Positions 1 through 7,158 of a stretch of DNA of 64,000 nt are shown piece by piece. The stretch lies in assembly GCF_009791395.1 (NCBI RefSeq), contig NZ_WSZK01000005.1, forward strand, positions 1 to 64,000, in the 5' to 3' direction. Under the pieces are notes generated by a model. That model was not told the origin of the DNA. It was given only the letters and a program-made list of their open reading frames with translations, and made no database searches. The DNA is from Halomarina oriensis (GTDB lineage: Archaea > Halobacteriota > Halobacteria > Halobacteriales > Haloarculaceae). Positions within the stretch are counted from its first letter, which is position 1, and each line of letters starts with the position of its first letter. A program made the translations under genes and the position numbers.

Positions 1-72
1 GGGGGGTGGTGACGGACCACCGCGGGGGCTGAACAGCCTCGAACGAGGACGGACGGACGAACACTTGTGAGG

Positions 73-89
73 AGTTTCCAGAGGAAACT
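73..89. repeat. Palindrome resembling the common haloarchaeal ORB core
   Basis: AGTTTCCAGAGGAAACT is a 17-base perfect inverted repeat with a 3-base centre. It resembles the widely conserved haloarchaeal ORB core TTTCCAGTGGAAAC more than the other boxes of this origin do. It lacks the GTGGTGTG tail seen in the others. It may bind an initiator or be a relic of another box type. Confidence 0.45.
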
Positions 90-234
90 ATCGAAGTCAG
101 AGGTGATGAGAGGTATCTCTCGCCGGGCGTTCGAAAATCCTCGGGGTAGAGACGGTGGCGAAACCGAAACCGGTTGTCGCTCTCGTGACGAGGACTCCGT
201 CGGTCTCGGAGTGCTCCCGCCCGCCCGCTCCACT

Positions 235-300
235 ACTTCACTTTCAGTCTATGGTTTATCCTTATATAGATAGAATGCGAACAGTTCATCAAGCTAGTTT
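235..300. other. AT-rich patch, candidate duplex-unwinding element
   Basis: This patch is clearly AT-rich compared with its surroundings, with runs such as TTTATCCTTATATAGATAG. It lies between the 73-89 palindrome and the inverted ORB pair. Such patches usually serve as the unwinding site in archaeal origins; the role here is inferred from position and composition. Confidence 0.4.
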
Positions 301-494
301 TACTGAGTAGAAAGAGAACGACGAGCGTCGTTCTCTGGCCGAACGAGTTCGAGGGGAACTTCACCACCGAGATTCGGTGCTCGATAACTTCCGGTGGGGG
401 AGTTCCCCGTGAGGGTGTCCGTTCACGCATCCCCCGAATCACCGTTCCGTGACCGCCTGTTGCTGCTTTCTCCGGTGATTTCGGTCGACTGGTA

Positions 495-516
495 CACACC
501 ACGTTTCCGGTGAAAC
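495..516 (-). repeat. Origin recognition box 1 (inverted)
   Basis: Read on the minus strand this is GTTTCACCGGAAAC followed by GTGGTGTG. It is identical over 22 bases to the box at 578-599, in opposite orientation, with 61 bases between. An inverted ORB pair is the usual Orc1/Cdc6 loading arrangement. Confidence 0.75.
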
Positions 517-577
517 CGACGGTCGATCGACCCCGAACCCCCCCCTTCGTCTCGACCCACCCCCACCCTCGGAGTCC

Positions 578-599
578 GTTTCACCGGAAACGTGGTGTG
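578..599 (+). repeat. Origin recognition box 2
   Basis: GTTTCACCGGAAAC plus GTGGTGTG, a 22-base perfect match to the inverted box at 495-516. The tail runs on into a short GT repeat. Confidence 0.75.
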
Positions 600-725
600 T
601 GTGTGCGGTCTGTTGGAGTTACTGAAAGAAACACCGAGACTGTGTGTCCGACTTCTTATCCGTTCGATAAATGGCCAGGCGTTAAAGTATCACTTCCACC
701 GACCTGTATGGGGAACAGTCAAGAC

Positions 726-747
726 GTTTCACCGGAAACGCGGTGTG
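726..747 (+). repeat. Origin recognition box 3, abutting the orc1/cdc6 start
   Basis: GTTTCACCGGAAAC plus GCGGTGTG, one substitution from boxes 1 and 2. It ends 7 bases before the initiator ATG at 755. Protein bound here would cover the start of the gene, which suggests autoregulation by the initiator (inference). Confidence 0.7.
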
Positions 748-754
748 TATCCAG

Positions 755-1951
755 ATGTCCGACACCGACGACCTGTTCATCCGGGAGGACCCGGTGTTCG
801 TGAACAAGGAGCTGTTAGAGATCAACCACCTCCCCGACGAGGGACGGATCGTCGGTCGTGACGCGGAGATTGGACAGCTCGCCAACGCGGTCAACCCCGC
901 CATCTTCGGCCAGAGCCCGAGCAACGTCCTCATCTACGGGAAGACCGGGACCGGCAAGTCGCTGTGTGCGAAGTACGTCTCCGGGCGACTCATCGACACT
1001 GCCGAGGAGGAGGGGGTGACGACCGACTTCGCGTACGTGGACTGCGCTCAGGACTCGACGGAGACTCAGGCGGTCCAGACCATCGCCAGTTCGCTCAACG
1101 AACCCGAACAGACGGGTATCAACATCCCCGATAAGGGCATCGCAACCGCGACCTACTACAAGCGCCTCTGGGCGATCCTCGACGAGTGTTACGACGTCGT
1201 CCTCGTCATCCTCGACGAGATCGACAAGCTCGACAGCGACGACATCCTCATGCAGCTCTCCCGGGCGGGCGAGGCCGGTAAGCTCACCAACTGCAAGATC
1301 GGCGTCATCGGCATCTCGAACAAGATCAAGTACAAAGACCGGATGGACGAGCGCGTCAAGTCCAGTCTCTGCGAACGCGAGTTCGTCTTCCCGCCCTACG
1401 ACGCGGCCCAGCTCGGCGACATCATGGCCGCTCGTTCCGACGCCTTCCGTGACGGCGTGCTTGCCGACTCGGTCATCCCGCGCGCGGCCGCGCTCGCGGC
1501 GCGCGAACACGGGGACGCCCGCAAGGCCATCGACATCCTCCGGTACGCCGGGGAGATCGCCCAGTCGACCGGCGCGGAGGTCGTCCAAGAGGAGTTCGTC
1601 GTGCAGGCCCGCCAGCGCGCGGAGACCGACCGCTTCCGCGAACTCATCCGCGGGTCGACACCCCACGCCCGATACGTGTTGCAGGCGCTGACGCTGCTCT
1701 CGCTCAACGAGGGCGACGAGGAGGCGTTCCGGACGACACGCATCTACGAGCTGTACGAGCAGGTCTGTCGCCAGGAGGGTTCGGAGTCCCTCTCGTTGCG
1801 GCGGGTCCGTGACCTGCTCAAGGAGCACGCCTTCCTGGACGTCATCGAGCAGTCCCGTCACAGCGGCGGGTCGGCGGAGGGGAGCTACACCGAACACCGC
1901 CTGCTCGAGGACCCCGAAGTGATTCAGAGCGTGCTGATGGACACGGAGTAA
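755..1951 (+). CDS. cdc6: Orc1/Cdc6 replication initiator
   Basis: AAA+ origin-binding ATPase that recognises ORB repeats and recruits MCM. The 398-residue protein has Walker A GKTGTGKS at residues 62-69, Walker B VILDEID near 151-157, sensor 1 (ISN) near 187-189, and a C-terminal region that would form the winged helix. The length is normal for the family. A GTG at 743 is in frame, but the ATG at 755 gives the usual N-terminus and leaves ORB 3 outside the gene. It is flanked by ORBs on both sides, which makes it the likely cognate initiator of this origin. Its downstream neighbours, parA and a partner, face it on the opposite strand. Confidence 0.95.
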   Translation: MSDTDDLFIREDPVFVNKELLEINHLPDEGRIVGRDAEIGQLANAVNPAIFGQSPSNVLIYGKTGTGKSLCAKYVSGRLIDTAEEEGVTTDFAYVDCAQDSTETQAVQTIASSLNEPEQTGINIPDKGIATATYYKRLWAILDECYDVVLVILDEIDKLDSDDILMQLSRAGEAGKLTNCKIGVIGISNKIKYKDRMDERVKSSLCEREFVFPPYDAAQLGDIMAARSDAFRDGVLADSVIPRAAALAAREHGDARKAIDILRYAGEIAQSTGAEVVQEEFVVQARQRAETDRFRELIRGSTPHARYVLQALTLLSLNEGDEEAFRTTRIYELYEQVCRQEGSESLSLRRVRDLLKEHAFLDVIEQSRHSGGSAEGSYTEHRLLEDPEVIQSVLMDTE

Positions 1952-2014
1952 CAGGCGGAACGCGGCGGGGGTGCCGACGATCGAGAACGGTCTCGAATCG
2001 CGGACAGTGACGTC

Positions 2015-2035
2015 TTCCACCGGAAACGTGGTGTG
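2015..2035 (+). repeat. Origin recognition box 4
   Basis: TTCCACCGGAAAC plus GTGGTGTG, one mismatch from boxes 1 and 2 over this span. It lies between the convergent ends of orc1/cdc6 and the parA pair, so the ORB field covers both sides of the initiator gene. Confidence 0.65.
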
Positions 2036-2078
2036 TCGCGGTCGGTCCCGCCTCCGCGACGCCGACAGCACCCGCTGC

Positions 2079-2492
2079 TCACTCCAGGTCGTCGACGACG
2101 TCCCGTACCTCCGTCGCGTCCATCCCGTCGAGCGTCTCCAAGCCGTGGCGGACGACGGCGGGGAAGAAGTGGCGGTTCTTCTCGAACTCCTCGTCGAACT
2201 CGTACTCGTACGCGACCTTGAGGGTGCCGTAGACCCGTTGGAGTTCGCGCTTCTGTGCCTCGGGGAGGTACATGTAGGTCCCGACGCGCTCGTCTTTGAC
2301 GCTGCCCGCGTCGTCGGCCACGTCCGTCCCGTCGTTCCCCTCGGCGGCTGTCGACTCCGTGCTCTCCGACTCCGCGGTCGACTTCTCGCCGGAGTCCACC
2401 GGTCGTCCCTCGGCGTCGCGCTGCTGTGCCTCGACTCGTTCTCTCGCCTTCCCACGCCGCGAACGCAGGCGACTCGCTCGCTCGTCGCTCAT
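2079..2492 (-). CDS. Small acidic partner protein encoded after parA
   Basis: A 137-residue protein whose start overlaps the parA stop by 4 bases (ATGA), so the two are translationally coupled. The first 65 residues are charged and low-complexity (Ser/Glu/Asp-rich). Residues of about 70-137 look folded, with helical stretches such as LPEAQKRELQRVYGTL. In segregation operons the gene after parA normally encodes the centromere-binding or accessory partner. That role is inferred here from position only; no ParB motif (GERR-type) is visible. The family is otherwise unrecognised. Confidence 0.75.
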   Translation of the reverse strand: MSDERASRLRSRRGKARERVEAQQRDAEGRPVDSGEKSTAESESTESTAAEGNDGTDVADDAGSVKDERVGTYMYLPEAQKRELQRVYGTLKVAYEYEFDEEFEKNRHFFPAVVRHGLETLDGMDATEVRDVVDDLE

Positions 2493-3304
2493 CGGCTTAC
2501 CTCCGCCGCCTCGACGGTCGCTCCGTCGTCGAACCCGAACTGCTCGTCGAGGTCGGCCGCGACGTCGAGGAACGTCTCGGTCATGTCGACGTCGGGGTCG
2601 TACTCGAACAGCGAGACGCCCTCGGAGAACGCCCGCTGGAGGGCGACGCGTTTGCGGACCTCCCAGACCGGGATGTCCGGGAACGCCTCGTCGAACCAGT
2701 TCAACATCGTCCGGCCCTCGTTCGTCGACTCGACGCGGTTGGCGACGACGCCGCGCTCCTCGATGGTGATGTCGTAGTCGAGTTCCAGCGCCTCGACGTG
2801 GTCGAACAGGAGTTCCAGCGCGCGTTTGCTCGTCGACTCGGCGAGCGCGGGGATGAGGACGTTCCGCGTCGCGTGCAGTCCGTTGTCGGTCAGGTAGCCC
2901 AGATGGGGCGGGCAGTCGACGAGCACGTAGTCGTAGTCGTCCTCGACGGTCTCCAGTGCGAGCGCGAGCTGTTCACCCCCGCGCCGCGACAGCGTCAACT
3001 CCGGCTCCGCGGCGGTCATGTCGATGTTCGAGGGGACGACGTCCATCTCCGGGTGATCGAGGACCAGGTCGGGGAACGACTCGCGCCGTTCGGGGTCCGT
3101 CAGCACGTCGAACAGGCTCGGCGGAGCTTCGTCGTACGCGTCCCGGAAGCCGAGTCCTTCGGTGGCGTTGCCCTGGGGGTCGAGGTCGACGAACAGCACG
3201 TCGCGCCCGCGCGCGTTGAGCGCGCCCGCGACGTTGATGCCGACCGTGGTCTTGCCGACACCGCCTTTCTGATTCGAGAAGGCGAGCCTCGCTGGTCCGG
3301 TCAT
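2489..3304 (-). CDS. parA: ParA/Soj-type partition ATPase
   Basis: P-loop ATPase of the ParA/MinD superfamily that moves or positions DNA. The 271-residue protein has the deviant Walker A KGGVGKTT at residues 13-20, a Walker A-prime strand FVDLDPQGN near 39-47, and VLVDCPP as Walker B. The length fits chromosomal or plasmid Soj-type proteins. It is convergent with orc1/cdc6 and coupled to a small partner gene. Co-location of an initiator, ORBs and a ParA is typical of haloarchaeal chromosome and megaplasmid origins, so the window could come from either. Confidence 0.93.
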   Translation of the reverse strand: MTGPARLAFSNQKGGVGKTTVGINVAGALNARGRDVLFVDLDPQGNATEGLGFRDAYDEAPPSLFDVLTDPERRESFPDLVLDHPEMDVVPSNIDMTAAEPELTLSRRGGEQLALALETVEDDYDYVLVDCPPHLGYLTDNGLHATRNVLIPALAESTSKRALELLFDHVEALELDYDITIEERGVVANRVESTNEGRTMLNWFDEAFPDIPVWEVRKRVALQRAFSEGVSLFEYDPDVDMTETFLDVAADLDEQFGFDDGATVEAAEVSR

Positions 3305-3356
3305 ACGAACGGGTTCGGACGGGTCACCTTAACCGTACGTCAGACACGCGTCGGAT

Positions 3357-3374
3357 GTCCGAACCGGTTTGGAC
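3357..3374. repeat. 18-base near-palindrome, copy 1
   Basis: GTCCGAACCGGTTTGGAC is self-complementary except for one base pair. An identical copy lies at 24552-24569 and a shorter relative, GTCCAAACCGGAC, at 3734-3746. It sits upstream of parA among TTCGGA-type repeats. Its function is unknown. Confidence 0.5.
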
Positions 3375-3512
3375 ATCAAAACGAGTTTGAACGAATCGGA
3401 TAGTTTGGAGGTATCAGGTGGTTCGGATGATTCGGATGGTGCGGCGGTGTCGGTCCGCTCGTAGCTTTCGTGTGGGCGGGTCGTCTCCACTACTGAGTGG
3501 CTCTCGGGGCGT

Positions 3513-3534
3513 GTTTCACCGGAAACGACGTGTG
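3513..3534 (+). repeat. Origin recognition box 5
   Basis: GTTTCACCGGAAAC plus GACGTGTG. The core is perfect and the tail diverged. It lies 0.2 kb upstream of parA, on the far side from the initiator. Confidence 0.6.
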
Positions 3535-3945
3535 TCCGACGCGTGGTCCTTGAGAGACCTCTCGACGTGACCGTCTGCGGGACGTCGTCCCGTGGGGGTT
3601 CAGTGTAGTCCAAACTGACCGAGACAGCCGAACTCTCTCGGACGGTTCGGACGCAGGCCGGCCCGTTCGTCCCTCCGAACCTCCGAACCATCGACCCGTC
3701 CGCCACGTCCTCGCTCTTCGCCCCGTCAGAACTGTCCAAACCGGACGAACCGCCCGGGCGGGTCGACCCAGCTAGCGGGTCCGGTTCGGCCGAGTGGTCT
3801 CGGACGGTGACGGGGTCGGTCTGTCGCCACGGGGCCCAGCGACCGCGACGACTCGGACCGGAGAGGCTCCCGCCGCCTCGACACGATATCGGCGAGCGTC
3901 CCACAGACGCGTCGGAGTTAACCGTCGGACGCGCCTACGACGAGT

Positions 3946-4503
3946 ATGAGCGAGACCCGACTCGCCACCTTCGGTGGTGGCTGTTTCTGGTGTACCGAAG
4001 CGGTGTACAAGGAGGTCGAGGGCGTCCACGCTGTCACCTCGGGCTACGCGGGTGGGCACGTCGAGAACCCCTCCTACGAGGCGGTCTGTCGGGAGGAGAC
4101 CGGCCACGCCGAGGTCGTTCAGGTCGAGTACGATCCGTCGGTGGTCGACTACCCCGAACTGCTGGCCATCTTCTTCACCGTCCACGACCCGACGACGCTG
4201 AACCGACAGGGACCGGACGTGGGCAGCCAGTATCGCTCTATCGTCCTCTATCACGACGACGACCAGCGCGAGATAACCGAGGAGTACATCGCGGGACTCG
4301 AATCGGAGGCGGTCTACGACGACGACGTCGTCACCGAGGTCGAACCGCTGGAGACGTTCTACGAGGCCGAGGAGTACCACCAGGACTACTACGAGAAGAA
4401 CCCCGGCGACGGCTACTGCCAGTTCAACGCCGACCCGAAGATTCGGAAGGTCCGCGAACAGTTCGCCGACACGGTCCGATCGGAACCCGGCCAGTCGGTC
4501 TGA
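3946..4503 (+). CDS. msrA: Peptide-methionine (S)-S-oxide reductase
   Basis: Repairs oxidised methionine (S-sulfoxide form) in proteins, in the cytoplasm. The 185-residue protein carries the MsrA signature GCFWC at residues 12-16 (catalytic Cys13) very near the N-terminus, and a GYAGG motif downstream, as in the family. The length is normal. It is transcribed alone. Its neighbour at 4937-5413 is a peroxiredoxin, so this short stretch is concerned with oxidative damage. Confidence 0.95.
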   Translation: MSETRLATFGGGCFWCTEAVYKEVEGVHAVTSGYAGGHVENPSYEAVCREETGHAEVVQVEYDPSVVDYPELLAIFFTVHDPTTLNRQGPDVGSQYRSIVLYHDDDQREITEEYIAGLESEAVYDDDVVTEVEPLETFYEAEEYHQDYYEKNPGDGYCQFNADPKIRKVREQFADTVRSEPGQSV

Positions 4504-4936
4504 GGCCGCGCCGACGGCCTCGATCCGCTCACCTGCCCGCGGGCAGTGGCTCTCGCTTTCCGACCGTGGGGAGAACACGCCCGAGACTGTGAGGACCCAC
4601 GGGTGAGCCACGACTTTTCCGTCGACGTCCCGGGTTCCCGGTTCGTCGAACGGACCGGCCGACTCGACGGCCCGTATCTAGACTGTTAGAACGTTCACGG
4701 TTTCGTGCTAGCCGACCCCGTATCAGTCTACGCTCAACGTTCAATACCGAACCTCCCCAACGGTGGAATCGAGACCGGAACCCCTCGTAGCCAATCCGGT
4801 TTCGGGTGTGACTCCCTCATTCCCACCCTTTCTTCGTTCCACTGTCACCGCCGCTATCGACGCGAAGAGCCGTACGGTTCGTTCGACACACGGTTCGACC
4901 TCGTCCGGCCGACGGCCGGACGGTCGTTGTCGCCGT
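4504..4936. other. Intergenic region, no gene seen
   Basis: This stretch lies between the convergent msrA and peroxiredoxin genes. The open frames crossing it are short, Arg/Pro-rich and lack family features. No clear hairpin, repeat or RNA gene was recognised. Confidence 0.4.
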
Positions 4937-5413
4937 TCAGGCCGCCTCGATGGCGTCCTGTAGCTCCTCGTAGTCGGGTTCCTCCTCGGCGGGGTCGTCG
5001 GCCTCCCACGTGTAGGTGACGGTTCCGCTGTCGTCGACGACGTACACCGCGCGGTTGGCCGCGCCGTAGAGGCCGAGGTCGGGAGCGTCCATCGAGAGAC
5101 CGTACTCCTCGATGGTGTCGCCCTTCTGGTCGCTGACGAGGTCGAACGACAGGTCGTGTTCGTCGCGGAACGCGTTGAGGCAGAACGGCGAGTCGTGGCT
5201 CAGTCCGTAGAGCGACGCGCCCGCGTCCTCGTACTCACCGACGTGCTCTTCGAGCGCGACCATCTCGTTGGAACACGGCGGCGTGAACGCGCCGGGGAAG
5301 AACGCGAGGACGAGCGGTCCGTCGCCCGTCTGCTCCGAGAGCGTGAACTCCTCGAGGTCACCGGTTGCGACCTTCTGCGTGAAGTCGGGTGCGCTGTCGC
5401 CTTCGGATACCAT
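4937..5413 (-). CDS. Peroxiredoxin (AhpE/BCP type)
   Basis: Thiol peroxidase that reduces hydrogen peroxide and organic hydroperoxides. The 158-residue protein has the thioredoxin-like fold pattern and the peroxidatic motif PGAFTPPC with Cys47. A second Cys near residue 78 (DSPFC) could resolve the disulfide. The ATG at 5413 gives the usual short N-terminus, and a CGTTTATCC TATA-like element lies about 30 bases upstream, which suggests a leaderless transcript. The open frame extends further upstream but only into Ser/Thr/Arg-rich noise. Confidence 0.93.
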   Translation of the reverse strand: MVSEGDSAPDFTQKVATGDLEEFTLSEQTGDGPLVLAFFPGAFTPPCSNEMVALEEHVGEYEDAGASLYGLSHDSPFCLNAFRDEHDLSFDLVSDQKGDTIEEYGLSMDAPDLGLYGAANRAVYVVDDSGTVTYTWEADDPAEEEPDYEELQDAIEAA

Positions 5414-5602
5414 GTGTCGAGAGAGGAGCGTGAGGGATAAACGGGTGGCGCTGGTGGTCGCGTTCGCCGCCGTCACGGGGTATATACGTGGCGAGTGACA
5501 CCCCGCTTGAGTGTGGCGCGGTGTGTCCGCGTCGCCCCCCGACCGCGAAACCACCGACGACGAGCGGACAGGCTTTTGCTCGGGGAGGCGTCACGGCGGG
5601 GT

Positions 5603-6007
5603 ATGGTCTCACCGTGTCCGGGTTGGAACGACAGGGATGGGGGGTACGAACGTGACGGGACGGTCGTCGCCGTCGAACCGGTGGCCGTCTACGAGGGCGG
5701 CGGCCTCTCGACGACCGAGTCGGTCCCCGAAGACGAGGCGGACGCCTACGACGTCTCGCTGTGGACGCGCACGACGAACGGCCAGCGGTCGGTGACGCCG
5801 GTCACCTTCGAGCCCCCGCTGGCGGCGTGGGAGTTCGCTCACCTCCTGACCTGGTACGTCGACGACCAGGGGTTCGACGCGACCCGGACTGCGCTCTCGG
5901 GGAGCGACTGGTCGCCTCCGACCGTCGTCACCGACGAGGACGCCGAAACCGTCTTTCGCAACCTCCTGGGCGACGACGCCACGTCGCTCGACGCCGTGCT
6001 CGACTGA
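5603..6007 (+). CDS. Small conserved-looking protein of unknown function
   Basis: A 134-residue acidic protein with no signal peptide or membrane segment. It reads like a small soluble alpha/beta protein: alternating strands such as GTVVAVEPVAVYEG, then helices toward the C-terminus. A GGCTTTTGC element lies about 32 bases before the ATG at 5603, which supports this start over upstream in-frame codons. The composition is typical haloarchaeal coding. It converges on the frameshifted glycosyltransferase. No function is assigned. Confidence 0.7.
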   Translation: MVSPCPGWNDRDGGYERDGTVVAVEPVAVYEGGGLSTTESVPEDEADAYDVSLWTRTTNGQRSVTPVTFEPPLAAWEFAHLLTWYVDDQGFDATRTALSGSDWSPPTVVTDEDAETVFRNLLGDDATSLDAVLD

Positions 6008-6057
6008 CCGGCACAGGGACGCGACGCTCCCCTCCCCTCGTGCTCCTCGTTCGGCGT

Positions 6058-7096
6058 TCAGAGTCGACGAACGACGTCCGCGAACGCCCGTCGGAACGCG
6101 GCCCGTCGCGTCGCCGCGTCGAACGTCCGGCCACGCTCGCGGGCCTGTGCCGCGAGCGTCGCTCGCTCTCCCGGTGGTCGGTCGAAGGCCCGGTTCACGC
6201 CCGCAGCGAGCGCCCTGCTCGTCGGTTCGACGACCAGCGCGGGGTCGAGCGCACGGACCTCCGAGCACGTCCCGGCAGTCTCGGTGACTACCGGTACTCG
6301 TCCGGCACAGAGCGCTTCGAGCGTGCTGACGGGGAACGTGTCCATCCGCGAGGGCTGGACGAACAGTGCGCTCTCGGCGAACAGTTCGACCAGCCGTGCC
6401 TCCTCGACGAACCCGTGGCGTTCGACGCCCGGTACCTCGTCGTAGCGGTCGGGGTGGCCGGCACCGGCGACGTGGAGCGTCGCCTCGGGGTGACGCTCCC
6501 TGACGCGGGGCCACGCCTCGACCAGCAGGTCGACACCCTTGTACCGCGCCCCGCGTCCGACCGTCAGCGCGGTCGGTTCGTCGGGGGGGGTCCTCGATGG
6601 CGAGCAACGACTCGTAGCGTTCGGGGTGGACGTACGGGTGGGCGACGCGGACGGGCGCGTCGCCGACGAACGGGCGGACGAAGTCGGCGGCGAACCCGGA
6701 GACGGCGACACAGCCGTCGATGCTCCGGCGGGCGACCGCACGGACGACCGGGCGACCGAACCGTCCGACGGCGGTCTTCAGCCCCGACTGGCCGGCGAAC
6801 GACCCTCGGCCGAGGTCGTAGAGACCGTGGTCCGCACAGAGGTAGACGACCTTCGCGCCCGCTCGAGCGCGCGCGAGCGTCGCGGCGTACAGCGGCTGTG
6901 ACCCCTCGACGAGGTAGACGTCGGCGTCGGGGTAGGTGAGCGCGTTCAGTGCGTCCTCGGCGACGCTCCCCGAGAGCGGTCCGGCCGACCGGTCGCGGAA
7001 GCCGACCTGTTCCGCGCCGATCGCCCGTGCGAACCCGGCGTGGGCGGGGTGGGGGTCGGTACAGAGCATGACGACGCGGGCCGTCTCGGGGTCCAT
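6058..7096 (-). pseudogene. GT4-type glycosyltransferase, frameshifted in a C8 tract
   Basis: The N-terminal half (about 7096-6591) and the C-terminal half (about 6590-6058) are in different frames but together make one normal glycosyltransferase of about 345 residues. The C-half has the typical GRGARYKGVDLLVEAW donor-domain start and the acidic PSRMDTFPVSTLEA motif. The frames meet at a run of eight G on the plus strand (6583-6590), that is C8 in the gene; one base fewer would restore the frame. It is therefore a sequencing error, a pseudogene, or a slippage-switched gene. The start lies about 32 bases from a TTATATGAC element shared with the divergent gene at 7159. Confidence 0.8.
6583..6590. 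repeat. Homopolymer G8/C8 tract at the frameshift
   Basis: Eight consecutive G on the plus strand, exactly where the reading frame of the glycosyltransferase changes. Homopolymers of this length are prone to slippage both in vivo and in sequencing. Confidence 0.85.
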
Positions 7097-7125
7097 TCCT
7101 CTGGTCGGTCGGCGGTAGCGGTCAT

Positions 7126-7135
7126 ATAACTATCC
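7126..7135 (+). promoter_or_regulatory. ATAAC-type promoter, divergent with the glycosyltransferase
   Basis: ATAACTATCC begins 33 bases before the ATG at 7159, the spacing expected for a leaderless haloarchaeal mRNA. The same AT-rich patch read on the minus strand (TTATATGAC) is at the right distance from the ATG at 7096, so the two genes probably share overlapping promoters. Confidence 0.55.
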
Positions 7136-7158
7136 GGTGTGGTCTGCTCTCCCCGTCC

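Larger units (their letters stand above)
1..754. other. Replication origin region upstream of orc1/cdc6
   Basis: This gene-free stretch holds three copies of a TTTCACCGGAAAC-type repeat, two of them inverted around 517-577 and one abutting the orc1/cdc6 start. It also holds a separate palindrome at 73-89 and an AT-rich patch at about 235-300 in otherwise GC-rich DNA. Origin recognition boxes next to orc1/cdc6, with an AT-rich unwinding element, are the standard haloarchaeal origin layout. The box sequence seen here differs from the common TTTCCAGTGGAAAC form. That this is an active origin is inferred. No convincing protein-coding gene was seen in the interval. Confidence 0.75.
3305..3945. other. 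Intergenic region with one ORB and TTCGGA-rich degenerate repeats
   Basis: No convincing gene is present. A minus-strand open frame (3329-3904) is low-complexity and contains an ORB, so it is probably fortuitous. The region holds ORB 5 (3513-3534), an 18-base palindrome-like repeat at 3357-3374 that recurs at 24552-24569, and many degenerate GGTTCGGA units. A GTTAACCG element at 3914-3921 lies about 30 bases upstream of msrA and could be its TATA box. Confidence 0.5.

Noticed and set aside
593-606. Short GT repeat after ORB 2
   Set aside because: Simple sequence continuing the box tail; no independent evidence of function.
815-2455. Long minus-strand open frame (546 codons) across orc1/cdc6
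   Set aside because: It is antisense to a clear Orc1/Cdc6 gene; the composition is a mirror of GC-rich codons and shows no family motifs.
2426-3403. Plus-strand open frame of 325 codons opposite parA
   Set aside because: Antisense to ParA with its Walker motifs; typical shadow frame in GC-rich DNA.
3329-3904. Minus-strand open frame of 191 codons between parA and msrA
   Set aside because: Low-complexity Ser/Thr/Pro sequence made by TTCGGA-type repeats; contains an ORB; no homology-like features.
5609-6590. C-terminal Arg-rich part of the long frame that starts at 7096
   Set aside because: It is the out-of-frame continuation after the C8 frameshift; the true enzyme sequence continues in another frame to 6058.
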